64,000 nucleotides of DNA from the NCBI GenBank assembly GCA_913775175.1, contig CAJYKU010000038.1:27200-91199 (forward strand). Direction: 5' to 3'. Below the pieces are notes generated by a model, which worked only from the letters and a program-made list of their open reading frames with translations, did no database searches and was not told where the DNA came from. This stretch comes from an uncultured Pantoea sp. (lineage in GTDB: Bacteria; Pseudomonadota; Gammaproteobacteria; Enterobacterales; Enterobacteriaceae). Below, piece after piece: positions 21,933 to 31,575 of the stretch; the stretch's first letter is position 1; each line of letters begins with the position of its first letter. Both the position numbers and the translations under genes were made by a program.

Positions 21933-24179
21933 TTAACGACCGCCGCGGATCAGTCCGCCCAGACCACGACGCTCCATAAATGCAGCAACCAGATGACGCA
22001 CTTCTGTCGCCGTATGTGCTGCTATCCCCTGCTGGCTAAGCTTCACTGCTTCTTCCCGGTCAAGATGTCGCAGAAGGTATTTTACCCGCGGAATATTTTT
22101 GCCGTTCATACTCAGGTGATAGTAGCCGAGCCCAATCAGCAGTGCGACGCACATGGGATCGCCAGCCATTTCACCACACAGACAGAGCTCAAGTTTGGCT
22201 TCCCGGGCTTCAAGCGCAATCGCGTGCAGCGCGCGCAACATGGCGGGATGCAGCGAATCATAGAGATTGGCAACCCGGGTATTATTACGATCCACCGCCA
22301 GCAGATATTGGGTTAAATCGTTGGTGCCTACAGAGATAAAATCAACGCGACTGGCCAGATGCGGGATCATAAACAGCATCGAGGGCACTTCAATCATCAC
22401 CCCAATGCGCGGCTGCGGAATAGTATAGCCCAGTACCTCTTCAACCTCGCGCCCGGCACGATCGATCAGTCGGCGCGCGTCGTCAATTTCATCGATATGA
22501 CTGATCATCGGCAGCAGAATGTTGAGGTTACCTGAGGCGACATTAGCGCGCAGCATCGCCCGTACCTGCACCAGAAAGATCTCCGGCTGATCCAGCGTCA
22601 GGCGAATACCACGCCAGCCCAGGCAGGGATTCTCTTCACTGATAGGCATATAGGGCAGCTGCTTGTCAGCTCCTACATCCAGGGTTCGCAGTGTAACTGG
22701 CTTGTTGTAGAACAGCTGCAACATACCCTGATACTGCGACACCTGCTCCTCTTCTGATGGAAAACCACTCTGCAACATAAAAGGAATTTCGGTGCGGTAG
22801 AGGCCGATACCATCTACCCAGCTATCCAGCGCCTGCTCATGTTCCAGACTAAGACCCGCATTGAGCATGACCGCTACACGCTCACCACTTTTAAGCTCAC
22901 CGGGCTTATCAACCACGCCCTCTGCCATTTTGCTCAGCGCATTCTCTTCGCTGATCAAACGCTGATACTCCTGCACCAGTACAGGTTCAGGATCGATCAG
23001 GACTTCGCCACGGTAGCCATCGACGATCAGCTGACGTTTGTTAAGCTGCGCAGGCAGGATATCCGCGCCCATTACGGTCGGGATCCCCATTGCACGCGTC
23101 AGGATAGCGGCGTGCGAATTAGCCGCGCCGTCGCGCACTACCACGCCAGCTAACCGCTCATGAGGCAACTCTGCCAGCGTAGTAGCTGTCAGTTCATCAG
23201 CCACCAGCACAAAGCGCTCTGGCCAGGCATTGGTACCAACCAGTGTGTCATCGAGATGGAATAGCAGGCGTTGCCCCAGGACGCGCAGATCGCCTGCTCG
23301 CTCACGCAGATAGTGATCCTGCAGACTGGCAAACTGCGCAGCAAACTTTTCAATTACCGTTTTTACCGCCCACTCCGCTACTGACCCCTGCTCAATCTCC
23401 GCAAAGAGATCTTTTTTCAGCCGGGCGTCAGTCAGCAAGTGGGAGTAAAGATCGAAGATTGCGGCACTCTCTTTCTGTACGCCGGCCGCGAAACGTTTGC
23501 TAAAGCGCCGAAACTCATTCCCCGCCTCATCCATTGCCACAATCAGTCGTTCGCGTTCGCGGTGCGGATCAAGTGTTGAGGCAGCGGAAACCTGATCGAG
23601 CAGCGGCTGCGTCTCATCAACCCAGCCTGTTGCCACCGCTACGCCCGGCGAGGCGGCAATCGCTTTAACGCGGGTTTGCCGAAACTGACCAAACAGCTGA
23701 CCAAGTTGAGACTGAGAGAGCAGCCCCGCCATCTGGGTAGCAAGCGTAACCAGAAACGACTCTTCACTCTCATCGAACTGACGATGTTCACGCTGCTGTA
23801 CTACCAGCACGCCCAGCAACTGACGACGGCTGATAATCGGCACGCCGAGGAAGGAGCGGTAGCGCTCCTCTTTAACGGCAGGAATATATTTAAAGCTGGG
23901 ATGGCTCTGGGCGTCCGCAAGGTTAATAGGTTCAGCCAGACGGCCAACCAGCCCCACTATGCCTTCATCGAACGCCAGCGCAATAGTACGACCACGCGGC
24001 TTTTTCAGCCCGCGTGTCGCCATCAGGTAGTAACAGTGCCGATCGTGATCCGCAAGATAGACCGAGCACACCTCGGTTTCCATCGCAGTGCAGATCTCAT
24101 TGACCAGAATGTCGAGCGCCTCATTCAGGCGGGGAGCGCTCGCCACTTTTTCGACTATTTCACGCAACTGAGTGAGCAT
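21933..24179 (-). CDS. ptsP: Phosphoenolpyruvate-protein phosphotransferase PtsP (EI-Ntr)
   Basis: First component of the nitrogen phosphotransferase system, phosphorylating NPr (PtsO). The protein has 748 residues, the same as E. coli. An N-terminal GAF domain (residues about 1-160) senses glutamine/2-oxoglutarate in the family. The phosphohistidine swivel domain contains DGAANSHAAILTRAMGIPTV, and the PEP-binding TIM barrel contains GIGLYRTEIPFM, NPCLGWRGIRL and LCGEMAGDP with the catalytic Cys. It lies 12 bp after rppH and is probably co-transcribed with it. Confidence 0.97.
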   Translation of the reverse strand: MLTQLREIVEKVASAPRLNEALDILVNEICTAMETEVCSVYLADHDRHCYYLMATRGLKKPRGRTIALAFDEGIVGLVGRLAEPINLADAQSHPSFKYIPAVKEERYRSFLGVPIISRRQLLGVLVVQQREHRQFDESEESFLVTLATQMAGLLSQSQLGQLFGQFRQTRVKAIAASPGVAVATGWVDETQPLLDQVSAASTLDPHRERERLIVAMDEAGNEFRRFSKRFAAGVQKESAAIFDLYSHLLTDARLKKDLFAEIEQGSVAEWAVKTVIEKFAAQFASLQDHYLRERAGDLRVLGQRLLFHLDDTLVGTNAWPERFVLVADELTATTLAELPHERLAGVVVRDGAANSHAAILTRAMGIPTVMGADILPAQLNKRQLIVDGYRGEVLIDPEPVLVQEYQRLISEENALSKMAEGVVDKPGELKSGERVAVMLNAGLSLEHEQALDSWVDGIGLYRTEIPFMLQSGFPSEEEQVSQYQGMLQLFYNKPVTLRTLDVGADKQLPYMPISEENPCLGWRGIRLTLDQPEIFLVQVRAMLRANVASGNLNILLPMISHIDEIDDARRLIDRAGREVEEVLGYTIPQPRIGVMIEVPSMLFMIPHLASRVDFISVGTNDLTQYLLAVDRNNTRVANLYDSLHPAMLRALHAIALEAREAKLELCLCGEMAGDPMCVALLIGLGYYHLSMNGKNIPRVKYLLRHLDREEAVKLSQQGIAAHTATEVRHLVAAFMERRGLGGLIRGGR

Positions 24180-24191
24180 AAGGGGCGTGGC

Positions 24192-24722
24192 CTATCCTCT
24201 TTTACGACGGTGGGCAGCGGAATTGTTGCGCTGCCCCGCACTCTCCTGCATCGACATTACCACGCCAGCAAACTCTTTCATTACCCGACGATAAACATCG
24301 CGCTTGAATGAGACCACCTGGCGTACCGGATACCAAAAGCTGACCCAGCGCCAGCCATCAAATTCTGGCGTGCTGCTGTGCTGCACATTGATATCAGCGT
24401 CATTACACATCAACTGCAGAAGAAACCACTTCTGTTTCTGGCCGATACAGACCGGCTTTGTATCCCAACGCACCAAACGTTTAGGCAACTTGTAACGTAA
24501 CCAGTTACGGGTTGAAGCAAGTATTCGAACATCCTTGCGGTGTAATCCCACTTCTTCGAACAGTTCGCGATACATTGCCTGTTCAGCGGTTTCACCTGGA
24601 TTGATGCCTCCCTGAGGAAACTGCCAGGAGTGCTGTCCAAAGCGCCTGGCCCATAACACTTGTCCCTGCCTGTTACAGATTACGATACCAACATTCGGGC
24701 GGTAGCCATCATCATCGATCAC
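24192..24722 (-). CDS. rppH: RNA pyrophosphohydrolase RppH (NudH)
   Basis: Nudix hydrolase that removes pyrophosphate from 5'-triphosphate mRNA ends and so triggers RNase E decay. The protein has 176 residues, as in E. coli. The Nudix box [22 protein letters not shown] lies near residues 38-59 and is complete (GX5EX7REUXEEXGU). The C-terminal basic tail ([12 protein letters not shown]) is short. The gene is transcribed away from the DARS2-like intergenic region. Confidence 0.97.
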   Translation of the reverse strand: MIDDDGYRPNVGIVICNRQGQVLWARRFGQHSWQFPQGGINPGETAEQAMYRELFEEVGLHRKDVRILASTRNWLRYKLPKRLVRWDTKPVCIGQKQKWFLLQLMCNDADINVQHSSTPEFDGWRWVSFWYPVRQVVSFKRDVYRRVMKEFAGVVMSMQESAGQRNNSAAHRRKRG

Positions 24723-25408
24723 TGGACTACCTCAAAGCTAAATTTGAATGGTCTGATTGTTTCACACTCCTTACAGGCGGTAAACCACTGGATTCTCTGC
24801 ACCATGACAGAATAAAAACAAGATAACTCACAGAGTTTTGCCAACTTATAAACAGCTCTTCTCGCCATTGTTCGATCTTATGCACTTTTTCTGTGGATAG
24901 CATTGTGCAGAACGCGGGAATTAGCCGTAAACAGTTTGAGGCTCAGTTAAAACGACACACAGCTTAAAATTTATTTTTTTGTTTTATTTCATAAAATTAC
25001 AATAAAAAAATCTGCCAGGCATTGCTATTTTCCTGACTCTCTTTTTCTGGTCAGTTGCGTATTGGTTAAAGATCCACCACCGTTGTTTTTATCCACAAGT
25101 AATGCCCTAAACCTGGTCAGATATCATGAAAAAAGTGCGAAAACTGGTATAGTCAAGCCTGTAAATAGAAACAGGAGTGAATACAAAGCGGTGTTATCCT
25201 ATTTATCTGTGGATAACTCATATTGATATCCTGTTTATTATCATCGGCAAACCGGGATAAACTGCCTGTAATACGACGGCGCGTGCAGTGATAACAGAAA
25301 AAAAGCAGTGCGAATCATGCTATTATGGCGTCTGTATTGCAGAAGCTAATGTGGACAATCTGCCTACGCCGCAAACTGATTAATAATTAACCAATCCAGA
25401 TATTCATT
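24723..25408. promoter_or_regulatory. Gene-free rppH-mutH region with DnaA boxes: probable DARS2 (DnaA-reactivating sequence)
   Basis: AT-rich 686-bp gap without a credible gene. Perfect DnaA boxes TTATCCACA occur at 25089-25097 (+) and 25208-25216 (-, TGTGGATAA). Imperfect ones are at 24892-24900 (TGTGGATAG), 25194-25202 (TTATCCTAT) and 25350-25358 (TGTGGACAA). The boxes at 25194 and 25208 face each other 5 bp apart. In E. coli the DARS2 locus, which converts ADP-DnaA to ATP-DnaA, lies in the same intergenic space between mutH and ygdP (rppH). Position and box clustering together support the assignment. I could not identify the IHF and Fis sites with confidence. The region also has to contain the rppH and mutH promoters. 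Confidence 0.75.
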
Positions 25409-26095
25409 ATGCCATCTCATCTCATTCTGCCCGATCCGCCACACAGTGAAGCTGAATTACTGCAGCGAGCGCATCAGCTGGCTGGTCAGCGGCTGGATAC
25501 GCTGGCAACACAGCTTGGCCTGCCTGTTCCGCCAGATTTAAAACGTGATAAGGGCTGGATTGGAACGTTGCTGGAACTGCATCTCGGTGCCAGTGCCGGC
25601 AGTAAAGCGGAGCAGGATTTTGCGCATCTGGGCATTGAGTTAAAGACAATTCCTGTTGATGCCCTGGGCAAGCCGCTGGAAACCACTTTTGTCTGCGTTG
25701 CACCGCTGACCGGTAACAGTGGTGTGACATGGGAGACCAGCCATGTACGTCATAAACTGGCGCGCGTATTGTGGATCCCGGTGGAGGGCGAGCGCACTAT
25801 TCCCCTGGCTGAACGACGCGCAGGCGCACCGCTGATCTGGCAACCCGATGCGGATGAGGAGCAACAACTGCGCGCTGACTGGGAAGAGCTGATGGATATG
25901 ATTGTTTTAGGGCAGGTAGAACGCATTACCGCCCGTCACGGTGCCTGGCTGCAGATACGCCCCAAAGCGGCGAATAACCGCGCGCTTACAGAAGCGATTG
26001 GTGAGCATGGTGAAACCATTATGACGCTGCCGCGCGGTTTTTACCTGAAAAAAAGCTTTACCAGCGCGCTGCTGGCACGCCATTTTTTACTGTAG
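25409..26095 (+). CDS. mutH: DNA mismatch repair endonuclease MutH
   Basis: Methyl-directed mismatch repair nuclease that nicks the unmethylated strand at hemimethylated GATC after activation by MutS/MutL. The protein has 228 residues (E. coli 229). The DEK-type active site is visible as [19 protein letters not shown] (Glu) and [15 protein letters not shown], with Asp, Glu and Lys matching the E. coli catalytic set. The C-terminal [13 protein letters not shown] region is conserved. The DARS2-like region lies immediately upstream. Confidence 0.97.
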   Translation: MPSHLILPDPPHSEAELLQRAHQLAGQRLDTLATQLGLPVPPDLKRDKGWIGTLLELHLGASAGSKAEQDFAHLGIELKTIPVDALGKPLETTFVCVAPLTGNSGVTWETSHVRHKLARVLWIPVEGERTIPLAERRAGAPLIWQPDADEEQQLRADWEELMDMIVLGQVERITARHGAWLQIRPKAANNRALTEAIGEHGETIMTLPRGFYLKKSFTSALLARHFLL

Positions 26096-26230
26096 TACGT
26101 GGCGCGGATCGCATTCTGCGCGTTTCCCTGTTTTACATCCGCGTCTGTTTTACATAGGGTTATGCGGATAACGCTACACTCTCTTTCGCAGGTGAACTGC
26201 AACAGTATAAAGAGCACACTGGCTGTCAGG

Positions 26231-26274
26231 GTAATTGCACTCTCCGGGGCTTATTTTAAGAATTGTGCAATTAC
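26231..26274. repeat. 10-bp perfect inverted repeat upstream of ygdR
   Basis: GTAATTGCAC (26231-26240) and GTGCAATTAC (26265-26274) are exact reverse complements around a 24-nt loop. They end 62 bp before the ygdR start. Without a U-run this is not a mutH terminator. It may be an operator or a structured leader. Confidence 0.6.
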
Positions 26275-26336
26275 ACCACTAAGAAAAAGCATTTATTACT
26301 ACACTTTTGCGGGTTAAGCAGCTTAGGGAACCAATA

Positions 26337-26555
26337 ATGAAAGGGTTAGCGACGACAGCGGGTCTGATGCTGGCAGCACTGCTGCTGAGCGGTTGCAGCA
26401 GCGACTACGTGATGGCAACAAAAGATGGTCAGATGATTATGACGCAGGGCAAACCTGCTATCGACAAAGAGACCGGCCTGGTCGAATATACTGACCAGCA
26501 GGGCCATGTTATGCAGATTAATGGTGATGAGGTCTCTACCATCATTGAACGTTAA
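26337..26555 (+). CDS. ygdR: YgdI/YgdR-family small lipoprotein
   Basis: A 72-residue lipoprotein with signal peptide and lipobox ([17 protein letters not shown]) followed by a small beta-rich DUF903 domain ([20 protein letters not shown]). The [11 protein letters not shown] and MQIN..DVS.IIER blocks match E. coli YgdR, which is also 72 residues. Function is unknown. I chose ATG 26337 with AGGGA upstream; the frame is open 30 bp further. No Asp follows the lipobox Cys, so outer-membrane sorting is expected. Confidence 0.92.
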   Translation: MKGLATTAGLMLAALLLSGCSSDYVMATKDGQMIMTQGKPAIDKETGLVEYTDQQGHVMQINGDEVSTIIER

Positions 26556-26697
26556 GTGTAACATTGCGTTGCCTGCGCGACGTTTTACCCGGTGCAGGCG
26601 CTTTCTCCGATTTTCCCCTCTTCCTTCCCGCCCGCTTCACAGGCTATAGTCCCTGAGGAGATAAATTCCATTTCATAATGAAAAAAGGAAGCCGGCA

Positions 26698-27738
26698 ATG
26701 CATTATCACCGTATCCCCCACAGCACACTGGAAGTGAGCCAGCTGGGATTAGGCACGATGACGTTTGGTGAGCAAAATAGCGAAGCCGACGCCCACGAAC
26801 AGCTCGATTATGCCATCAGCCAGGGCATAAACTTTATCGATACCGCAGAGATGTATCCGGTTCCGCCGCGTCCTGAAACACAGGGCCTGACTGAACAGTA
26901 CATTGGCAGCTGGCTAAAAAAGCGTGGCAGCCGTGACAAAGTGATCCTCGCCAGTAAGGTCGCAGGCCCGGTACGCGGCAACGACGCGCTGATCCGGCCA
27001 CAGCAGGCGCTGGATCGCAAAAATATCCGTGCGGCGCTGGATGCCAGCCTGAAACGCCTTAATACTGACTACCTCGATCTCTACCAGCTGCACTGGCCGC
27101 AGCGTCAGACCAACTACTTTGGCAAGCTGGGCTACGAATATAGCGAAAGCACCGCCACCGTAACGCTACTGGAGACGCTGGAGGCACTGACCGAGCAGGT
27201 ACGGGCCGGAAAAATTCGCTATATCGGTGTTTCCAATGAAACCGCCTGGGGCGTTATGCGCTATCTGCAGCTGGCGGAAAAGCATGAGCTGCCGCGTATA
27301 GTGACGATCCAGAACCCCTACAGTCTGCTGAACCGCAGCTTCGAAGTCGGCCTGGCTGAAATCAGTCAGCATGAGGGGGTAGAACTGCTGGCTTACTCCA
27401 GTCTGGCGTTTGGTACGCTGAGCGGCAAATACCTCAACGGTGCGCAGCCAGCGGGTGCGCGTAATACGCTGTTCAGCCGCTTTACCCGCTACAGCAGCGA
27501 GCAGTCGCAGCAGGCGGTTGCTGCCTATGTCGGGCTGGCAAAACAGCATAATCTGGACCCGTCACAAATGGCGCTGGCTTATGTACGTCAGCAGCCATTT
27601 GTTGCCAGTACGCTGCTGGGCGCCACCACTCTGGAGCAGCTAAAGACCAATATTGGCAGTTTTGATCTGACGCTTAACGCAGATGTGCTGGAAGCACTGG
27701 AAGTTATGCATCGTCGCTATACCTACCCAGCCCCCTGA
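26698..27738 (+). CDS. tas: Aldo-keto reductase Tas
   Basis: NADPH-dependent aldo/keto reductase of 346 residues, the same as E. coli Tas (YgdS), known for suppressing a tyrosine auxotrophy under starvation. TIM-barrel motifs include GTMTFGEQNSEADAHEQLDYAI, FIDTAEMYPVPPR (Asp and Tyr of the catalytic tetrad), ILASKVAG (Lys), and YLDLYQLHWPQR (His). The ribosome site AAGGAAG is 7 bp before the ATG. A possible promoter -10, TATAGT, lies about 45 bp upstream. Physiological substrate unknown. Confidence 0.95.
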   Translation: MHYHRIPHSTLEVSQLGLGTMTFGEQNSEADAHEQLDYAISQGINFIDTAEMYPVPPRPETQGLTEQYIGSWLKKRGSRDKVILASKVAGPVRGNDALIRPQQALDRKNIRAALDASLKRLNTDYLDLYQLHWPQRQTNYFGKLGYEYSESTATVTLLETLEALTEQVRAGKIRYIGVSNETAWGVMRYLQLAEKHELPRIVTIQNPYSLLNRSFEVGLAEISQHEGVELLAYSSLAFGTLSGKYLNGAQPAGARNTLFSRFTRYSSEQSQQAVAAYVGLAKQHNLDPSQMALAYVRQQPFVASTLLGATTLEQLKTNIGSFDLTLNADVLEALEVMHRRYTYPAP

Positions 27739-27779
27739 CGCGTAATTAGCGTGGCGTCTCTTCTCGCCCCGCGGCGCCT

Positions 27780-27877
27780 CTCCCCGGCACTGCCCGTGTG
27801 CATTTACGGGGAGCAGGTGCTGCTGACAGCCAGATTTTTTATTGCTGTGCAGCTGGCAGTGTCAGGATGCCAGCTGC
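27780..27877. terminator. Two hairpins in the convergent tas-lplT gap
   Basis: CTCCCCG/CGGGGAG at 27780-27786 and 27807-27813, and a perfect 10-bp stem GCAGCTGGCA/TGCCAGCTGC at 27849-27858 and 27868-27877 with a 9-nt loop. Neither has a directly following U-run, although TTTTTT occurs between them on the plus strand. They probably form the 3' ends of the two facing transcripts. Confidence 0.5.
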
Positions 27878-27878
27878 T

Positions 27879-29081
27879 CTAGTCCTGGCGACGGGCAGAG
27901 CGTGATGTCCACCACAGCAGTGCAATAGCCAGCGCAAACAGCGCGCCAAACCCGATTCCGGTCGCCACTGCCGGCGCGCCCAGTTTGATCGCCAGCGTAT
28001 AGAGTCCCAGCATCAGCAGCATGGCGCTGTTTTCGCCCAGATTCTGAACAGCAATCGCATTTCCCGCGCCTACGCTGGCTTTACCCCGCGCCTGCAACAG
28101 TGCATTGAGCGGTACAACGAAAAAGCCACCCAGCGCCCCAATCAGCAGCAGTATCAGATAGGCGTTCAGCAGCGTGGTCTGCAGCGCAAACAGTACAACC
28201 ATAACACCAATCAGCACGCCTGCTGGCATACAGCGCCGCACCGTTTCCAGCGTCACCAGCCTGGCAGCAGCAGCAGCACCAATCACAATTCCTATTGCAA
28301 CCATGGCATTAAGCGTGGTCGGGGTTTTGTTGTCGCTGATCCCCAGCGCCACCGGCACCCAGAGCACCAGCAGAAAACGCAGCGTTACGCCTGCGCCCCA
28401 GAACAGGCTGGTGCCAAGCAGCGAGAACCGGGTTTCGCTGTTATGCCACAGCTGACGAACCGCAGTGCTGAAGCTATGCACCATCCTGCCCATATACCAG
28501 CTCTGGCCTGCGCGCGCCGCGCCAAGACGGGGGATATAGATATTCGCGACAACTGCCAGTGCGTAGGTCAGCACACAACACACCAGCGCGGCCAGCAGAT
28601 GCCAGTCTGCCAGCACTCCCCCTGCCACAGAGCCGAGCAGAATAGCGGCGATGGTGGATGCCTCCATCAGCCCGTTAGCTTTCACCAGACGTTCGCCGCT
28701 GGTGATCTCGGTGAGAATGCCATATTTTGCCGGCGAGTACGCTGCCGCGCCGACGCCCACCAGCGTGTAGCCCAGAAAAGGATTTGCCCCCAGACAGATT
28801 GCCAGCGCTCCCAGCAGTTTCAGGCTATTGGCCAGCATCATGACCCGCCCTTTAGCAAAGCTGTCCGCTATCTGTCCGACAAAGGGCGCCAGCAGAATGT
28901 ACGTCGCAACAAACAACATCTGCAGAACCGGCTGACTCCAGTCCGGATAGTCGTGGTTTTTCAGCACGGCCAGCGTTGCAAACAGCAGCGCATTATCGCC
29001 AAATGCGGAAAAAAACTGCGCAACGATCACCGCAATCATACCGCGAGACAGCAGTGGTGAAGCAGTGGGTTTCTGGTTCAT
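27879..29081 (-). CDS. lplT: Lysophospholipid transporter LplT
   Basis: Major-facilitator inner-membrane protein that flips lysophosphatidylethanolamine and lysophosphatidylglycerol into the cytoplasmic leaflet for re-acylation by Aas. The protein has 400 residues (E. coli 397) with about 12 hydrophobic helices. The N-terminal [18 protein letters not shown] and the loop [22 protein letters not shown] match LplT. The start overlaps the aas stop (ATGA), so the transporter and acyltransferase are made from one coupled message. Confidence 0.95.
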   Translation of the reverse strand: MNQKPTASPLLSRGMIAVIVAQFFSAFGDNALLFATLAVLKNHDYPDWSQPVLQMLFVATYILLAPFVGQIADSFAKGRVMMLANSLKLLGALAICLGANPFLGYTLVGVGAAAYSPAKYGILTEITSGERLVKANGLMEASTIAAILLGSVAGGVLADWHLLAALVCCVLTYALAVVANIYIPRLGAARAGQSWYMGRMVHSFSTAVRQLWHNSETRFSLLGTSLFWGAGVTLRFLLVLWVPVALGISDNKTPTTLNAMVAIGIVIGAAAAARLVTLETVRRCMPAGVLIGVMVVLFALQTTLLNAYLILLLIGALGGFFVVPLNALLQARGKASVGAGNAIAVQNLGENSAMLLMLGLYTLAIKLGAPAVATGIGFGALFALAIALLWWTSRSARRQD

Positions 29082-31228
29082 GCGCTGGCCTCTTCTGCCA
29101 GCTGTTTCAGGCTGACATAGTCTGGTTTACCGCTGCCCAGCATTGGCAGCTGTTTCATCACCCGGATATCACGCGGTACTGCCAGCTCAGGTGCACCTGC
29201 TGCGCGCGCTGCCTGCAGAAGCTGCTCGCGGGTCAGCGCAGCGTCAGTGGTAAACAGCACCAGCGCTTCACCACGATTGCCATCCGGACGCAGCGAGGCG
29301 GCATGCTGTTTCTTACCGGACGCTTTCAGTGCAATCTGCTCGACGCTCTCCAGTGACACCATTTCGCCTGCAATTTTAGCAAAGCGTTTGGCACGCCCCT
29401 GAATCTGACAAAAGCCGCCCTCATCAAAGCTGACAATATCACCGGTGTCATACCAGCCCGGCTCCATATCACCTTCACCGTTATCAGCAACCGGTGGCTC
29501 CAGTACGCCAGGCGCATCAACCCGCAGGTACCCTTTCATAATGTTCGGCCCGCGCAGTTGCAACCGGCCCCCCTGCTCAATGCCCGGAACCGAGATCAGG
29601 CGCGAATCCATGCCCGGTAGCAGACGCCCGACAGTATGAGTGCGGGCGGCCATCGGTACATTGATAGCCACTACCGGCGCGCACTCAGTTACGCCATACC
29701 CTTCCAGAATACGAATGCCATACTTCTCCTGGTAAAGTTCACGCGTGCTCTCCTGCAGTTTCTCCGCTCCCGCAACCACATAGCGCAAACGGGCAAAATC
29801 GTAGGGCGCAGCAAAGCGCGCATAGTGACCAAGAAACGTGGATGTGCCAAACAGCACGGTGCAGTTACGGTCATAAACCAGTTCAGGCACAATGCGATAG
29901 TGCAGTGGACTGGGATAGAGAAAGACCTGGGCGCCGGTCAGCAGTGGCGTAAACAGCCCCACCGTCAGGCCAAAGGCGTGGAACAGCGGCAGCGCTGACA
30001 TAAAGCGGTCGCGCGGCGTAAAGTCAGCCACAGTGCGGATCTGCTCGACATTAGCCAGCAGGCTTTTATGCGAATGGACAACGCCTTTCGGCTGCCCTTC
30101 CGATCCAGAGGTAAACAGCACCATAGCCGCATCTTCCGGCTGCTGTGGCAACTGAGCACGCTGCGGCAGTAGCAAATGTGCCAGGATCCAGAGTTTATCC
30201 TGCAGCGTGACGCTCTGTTTCAAATCTTCCAGGTAGATCCACTCTACCTCATTGAGTCCCTGCGGCAGATGCCACAGATTGCCCTTCTCCAGAAACTGAC
30301 GCGATGTGAATACCGTTTTTATCTGCGAGGATGTCAGCGCCGCGCGCATGCCATTAACACCCGCGGTGTAATTCAGCATAGCGGGAACACGCCCGCGCAT
30401 AGATGCGCCGAGTATAGCTGCGGCGGTCACTGTAGCATTGGGCAGCAGCAGGCCAATATATTCGCCCTGCTGACTGTAGCGCTCCAGTATCCGCCCGACG
30501 CCCAGCGCCTTTTTCAGCAGACCAATGTAACTATCTGGTCTGAGGTTTAGATCTTCAATACAGGCTTTGGTCAGACCGTAACGCGTACGTGCCGCCAGAA
30601 ATGCGTCATAGAGTGTTTCACGCGGGCGCACTGCCATCCGCGCTTCCATCATTATATGATGCAGGTGCTCGCCTGCCAGCATACGGCGGTCACGGGCGCG
30701 CTTTGCATCCGGCATAGGAATATGGGTGGCCGGCAAAACGCTGAGTGTGATGCGTGGAAACAGACGACGCTTAAAAACGCCGCCAAGCCGGCCAAACGGC
30801 GTATATTCTGCGCCCTCAATCCGCACGGGTACCACAGTGGCACCCGATTTTGCTGCTACAAAGCCTGCCCCACTGTAAATCTTCATTAATGAGCCAGTCA
30901 CTGTAATGCGCCCTTCCGGGAAGATCACCACTGGCCGCCCCTCGTTGATCATACGAACCAGATGTTTCAACGACATCGGTTTAGCAGGATCGAGCGGCAC
31001 AAAGTCCACCAGCGGTTTTAGCAGCCGCATATACCACTGGCTGCTGATAGAGGAGTAGACGGCAAAGACCGGCTTAATGGGCAGAAACAGCGCTAACAAT
31101 ATGCCATCCAGAAATGAGACGTGGTTAGGTGTAATCAGCACCTTCTCTTTATGCAGCGCAGTGAGGTCGCCGCGCAGCTCCACACGCCACAGCAGGCGAC
31201 AAAGGGTACGCAAAATAGTAAATAACAT
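29078..31228 (-). CDS. aas: Bifunctional 2-acylglycerophosphoethanolamine acyltransferase / acyl-ACP synthetase (Aas)
   Basis: Membrane enzyme of the lysophospholipid repair cycle, 716 residues (E. coli 719). The N-terminal PlsC-like acyltransferase domain has the HX4D motif in [14 protein letters not shown] near residue 36 and the [10 protein letters not shown] block. The C-terminal part is an AMP-binding acyl-ACP synthetase with [35 protein letters not shown] and GWYDTGDIV. It works with LplT, encoded downstream and overlapping. The OmrA sRNA terminates 126 bp upstream. Confidence 0.96.
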   Translation of the reverse strand: MLFTILRTLCRLLWRVELRGDLTALHKEKVLITPNHVSFLDGILLALFLPIKPVFAVYSSISSQWYMRLLKPLVDFVPLDPAKPMSLKHLVRMINEGRPVVIFPEGRITVTGSLMKIYSGAGFVAAKSGATVVPVRIEGAEYTPFGRLGGVFKRRLFPRITLSVLPATHIPMPDAKRARDRRMLAGEHLHHIMMEARMAVRPRETLYDAFLAARTRYGLTKACIEDLNLRPDSYIGLLKKALGVGRILERYSQQGEYIGLLLPNATVTAAAILGASMRGRVPAMLNYTAGVNGMRAALTSSQIKTVFTSRQFLEKGNLWHLPQGLNEVEWIYLEDLKQSVTLQDKLWILAHLLLPQRAQLPQQPEDAAMVLFTSGSEGQPKGVVHSHKSLLANVEQIRTVADFTPRDRFMSALPLFHAFGLTVGLFTPLLTGAQVFLYPSPLHYRIVPELVYDRNCTVLFGTSTFLGHYARFAAPYDFARLRYVVAGAEKLQESTRELYQEKYGIRILEGYGVTECAPVVAINVPMAARTHTVGRLLPGMDSRLISVPGIEQGGRLQLRGPNIMKGYLRVDAPGVLEPPVADNGEGDMEPGWYDTGDIVSFDEGGFCQIQGRAKRFAKIAGEMVSLESVEQIALKASGKKQHAASLRPDGNRGEALVLFTTDAALTREQLLQAARAAGAPELAVPRDIRVMKQLPMLGSGKPDYVSLKQLAEEASA

Positions 31229-31353
31229 GCCAGCACCTTAGCAGAATCGAAAATGGTCATTACCTTGCAGCATCTGCTAAGCGACGACAAGTGCAGAACA
31301 GCATTAAAGCGTGCCAGCGCCGACTGCCTGCCCTGTTTTTGCCGGAAAAAGGG

Positions 31354-31463
31354 AAAAAAAACCCACGCATCTGCGTGGGTCGGTGCAACTGAACAGGGTA
31401 AATACCTGTGCAACAGGTATTGCTGCGGTAGCAGCCGCTCTGTACACCAATCATACCTCTGGG
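31354..31463 (-). ncRNA. omrA: OmrA-type small regulatory RNA (extended form)
   Basis: On the minus strand the RNA begins CCCAGAGGTATGATTGGTG, nearly the invariant OmrA/OmrB 5' seed. It ends in TTGCACCGACC, then the hairpin CCCACGC-AGAT-GCGTGGG and eight U (31354-31361). In E. coli omrA also lies beside aas. OmrA and OmrB are OmpR-activated, Hfq-dependent repressors of outer-membrane and curli regulator mRNAs. This copy is about 110 nt, against 88 in E. coli. The extra length forms two more stems, GCTGC-TACC-GCAGC and AATACCTGT-TGC-ACAGGTATT. The upstream sequence shares GTTGCGTTT and TAGCCTGC blocks with the omrB promoter region. The 5' end is inferred by alignment to remembered sequences. 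Confidence 0.88.
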
Positions 31464-31575
31464 ATGGGTATCGTCGCGTAGTGGCAGGCTAAATAACAGC
31501 AGTAAAACGCAACCGTATTCGGCGAAATGCAACCAGATATAACCAGCCGCGCCCTGTAGTTACATTTTGATTTTG

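Noticed and set aside
26099..26317. 72-codon open frame between mutH and ygdR
   Set aside because: No ribosome site, overlaps the inverted repeat and ygdR leader, and resembles no known family.
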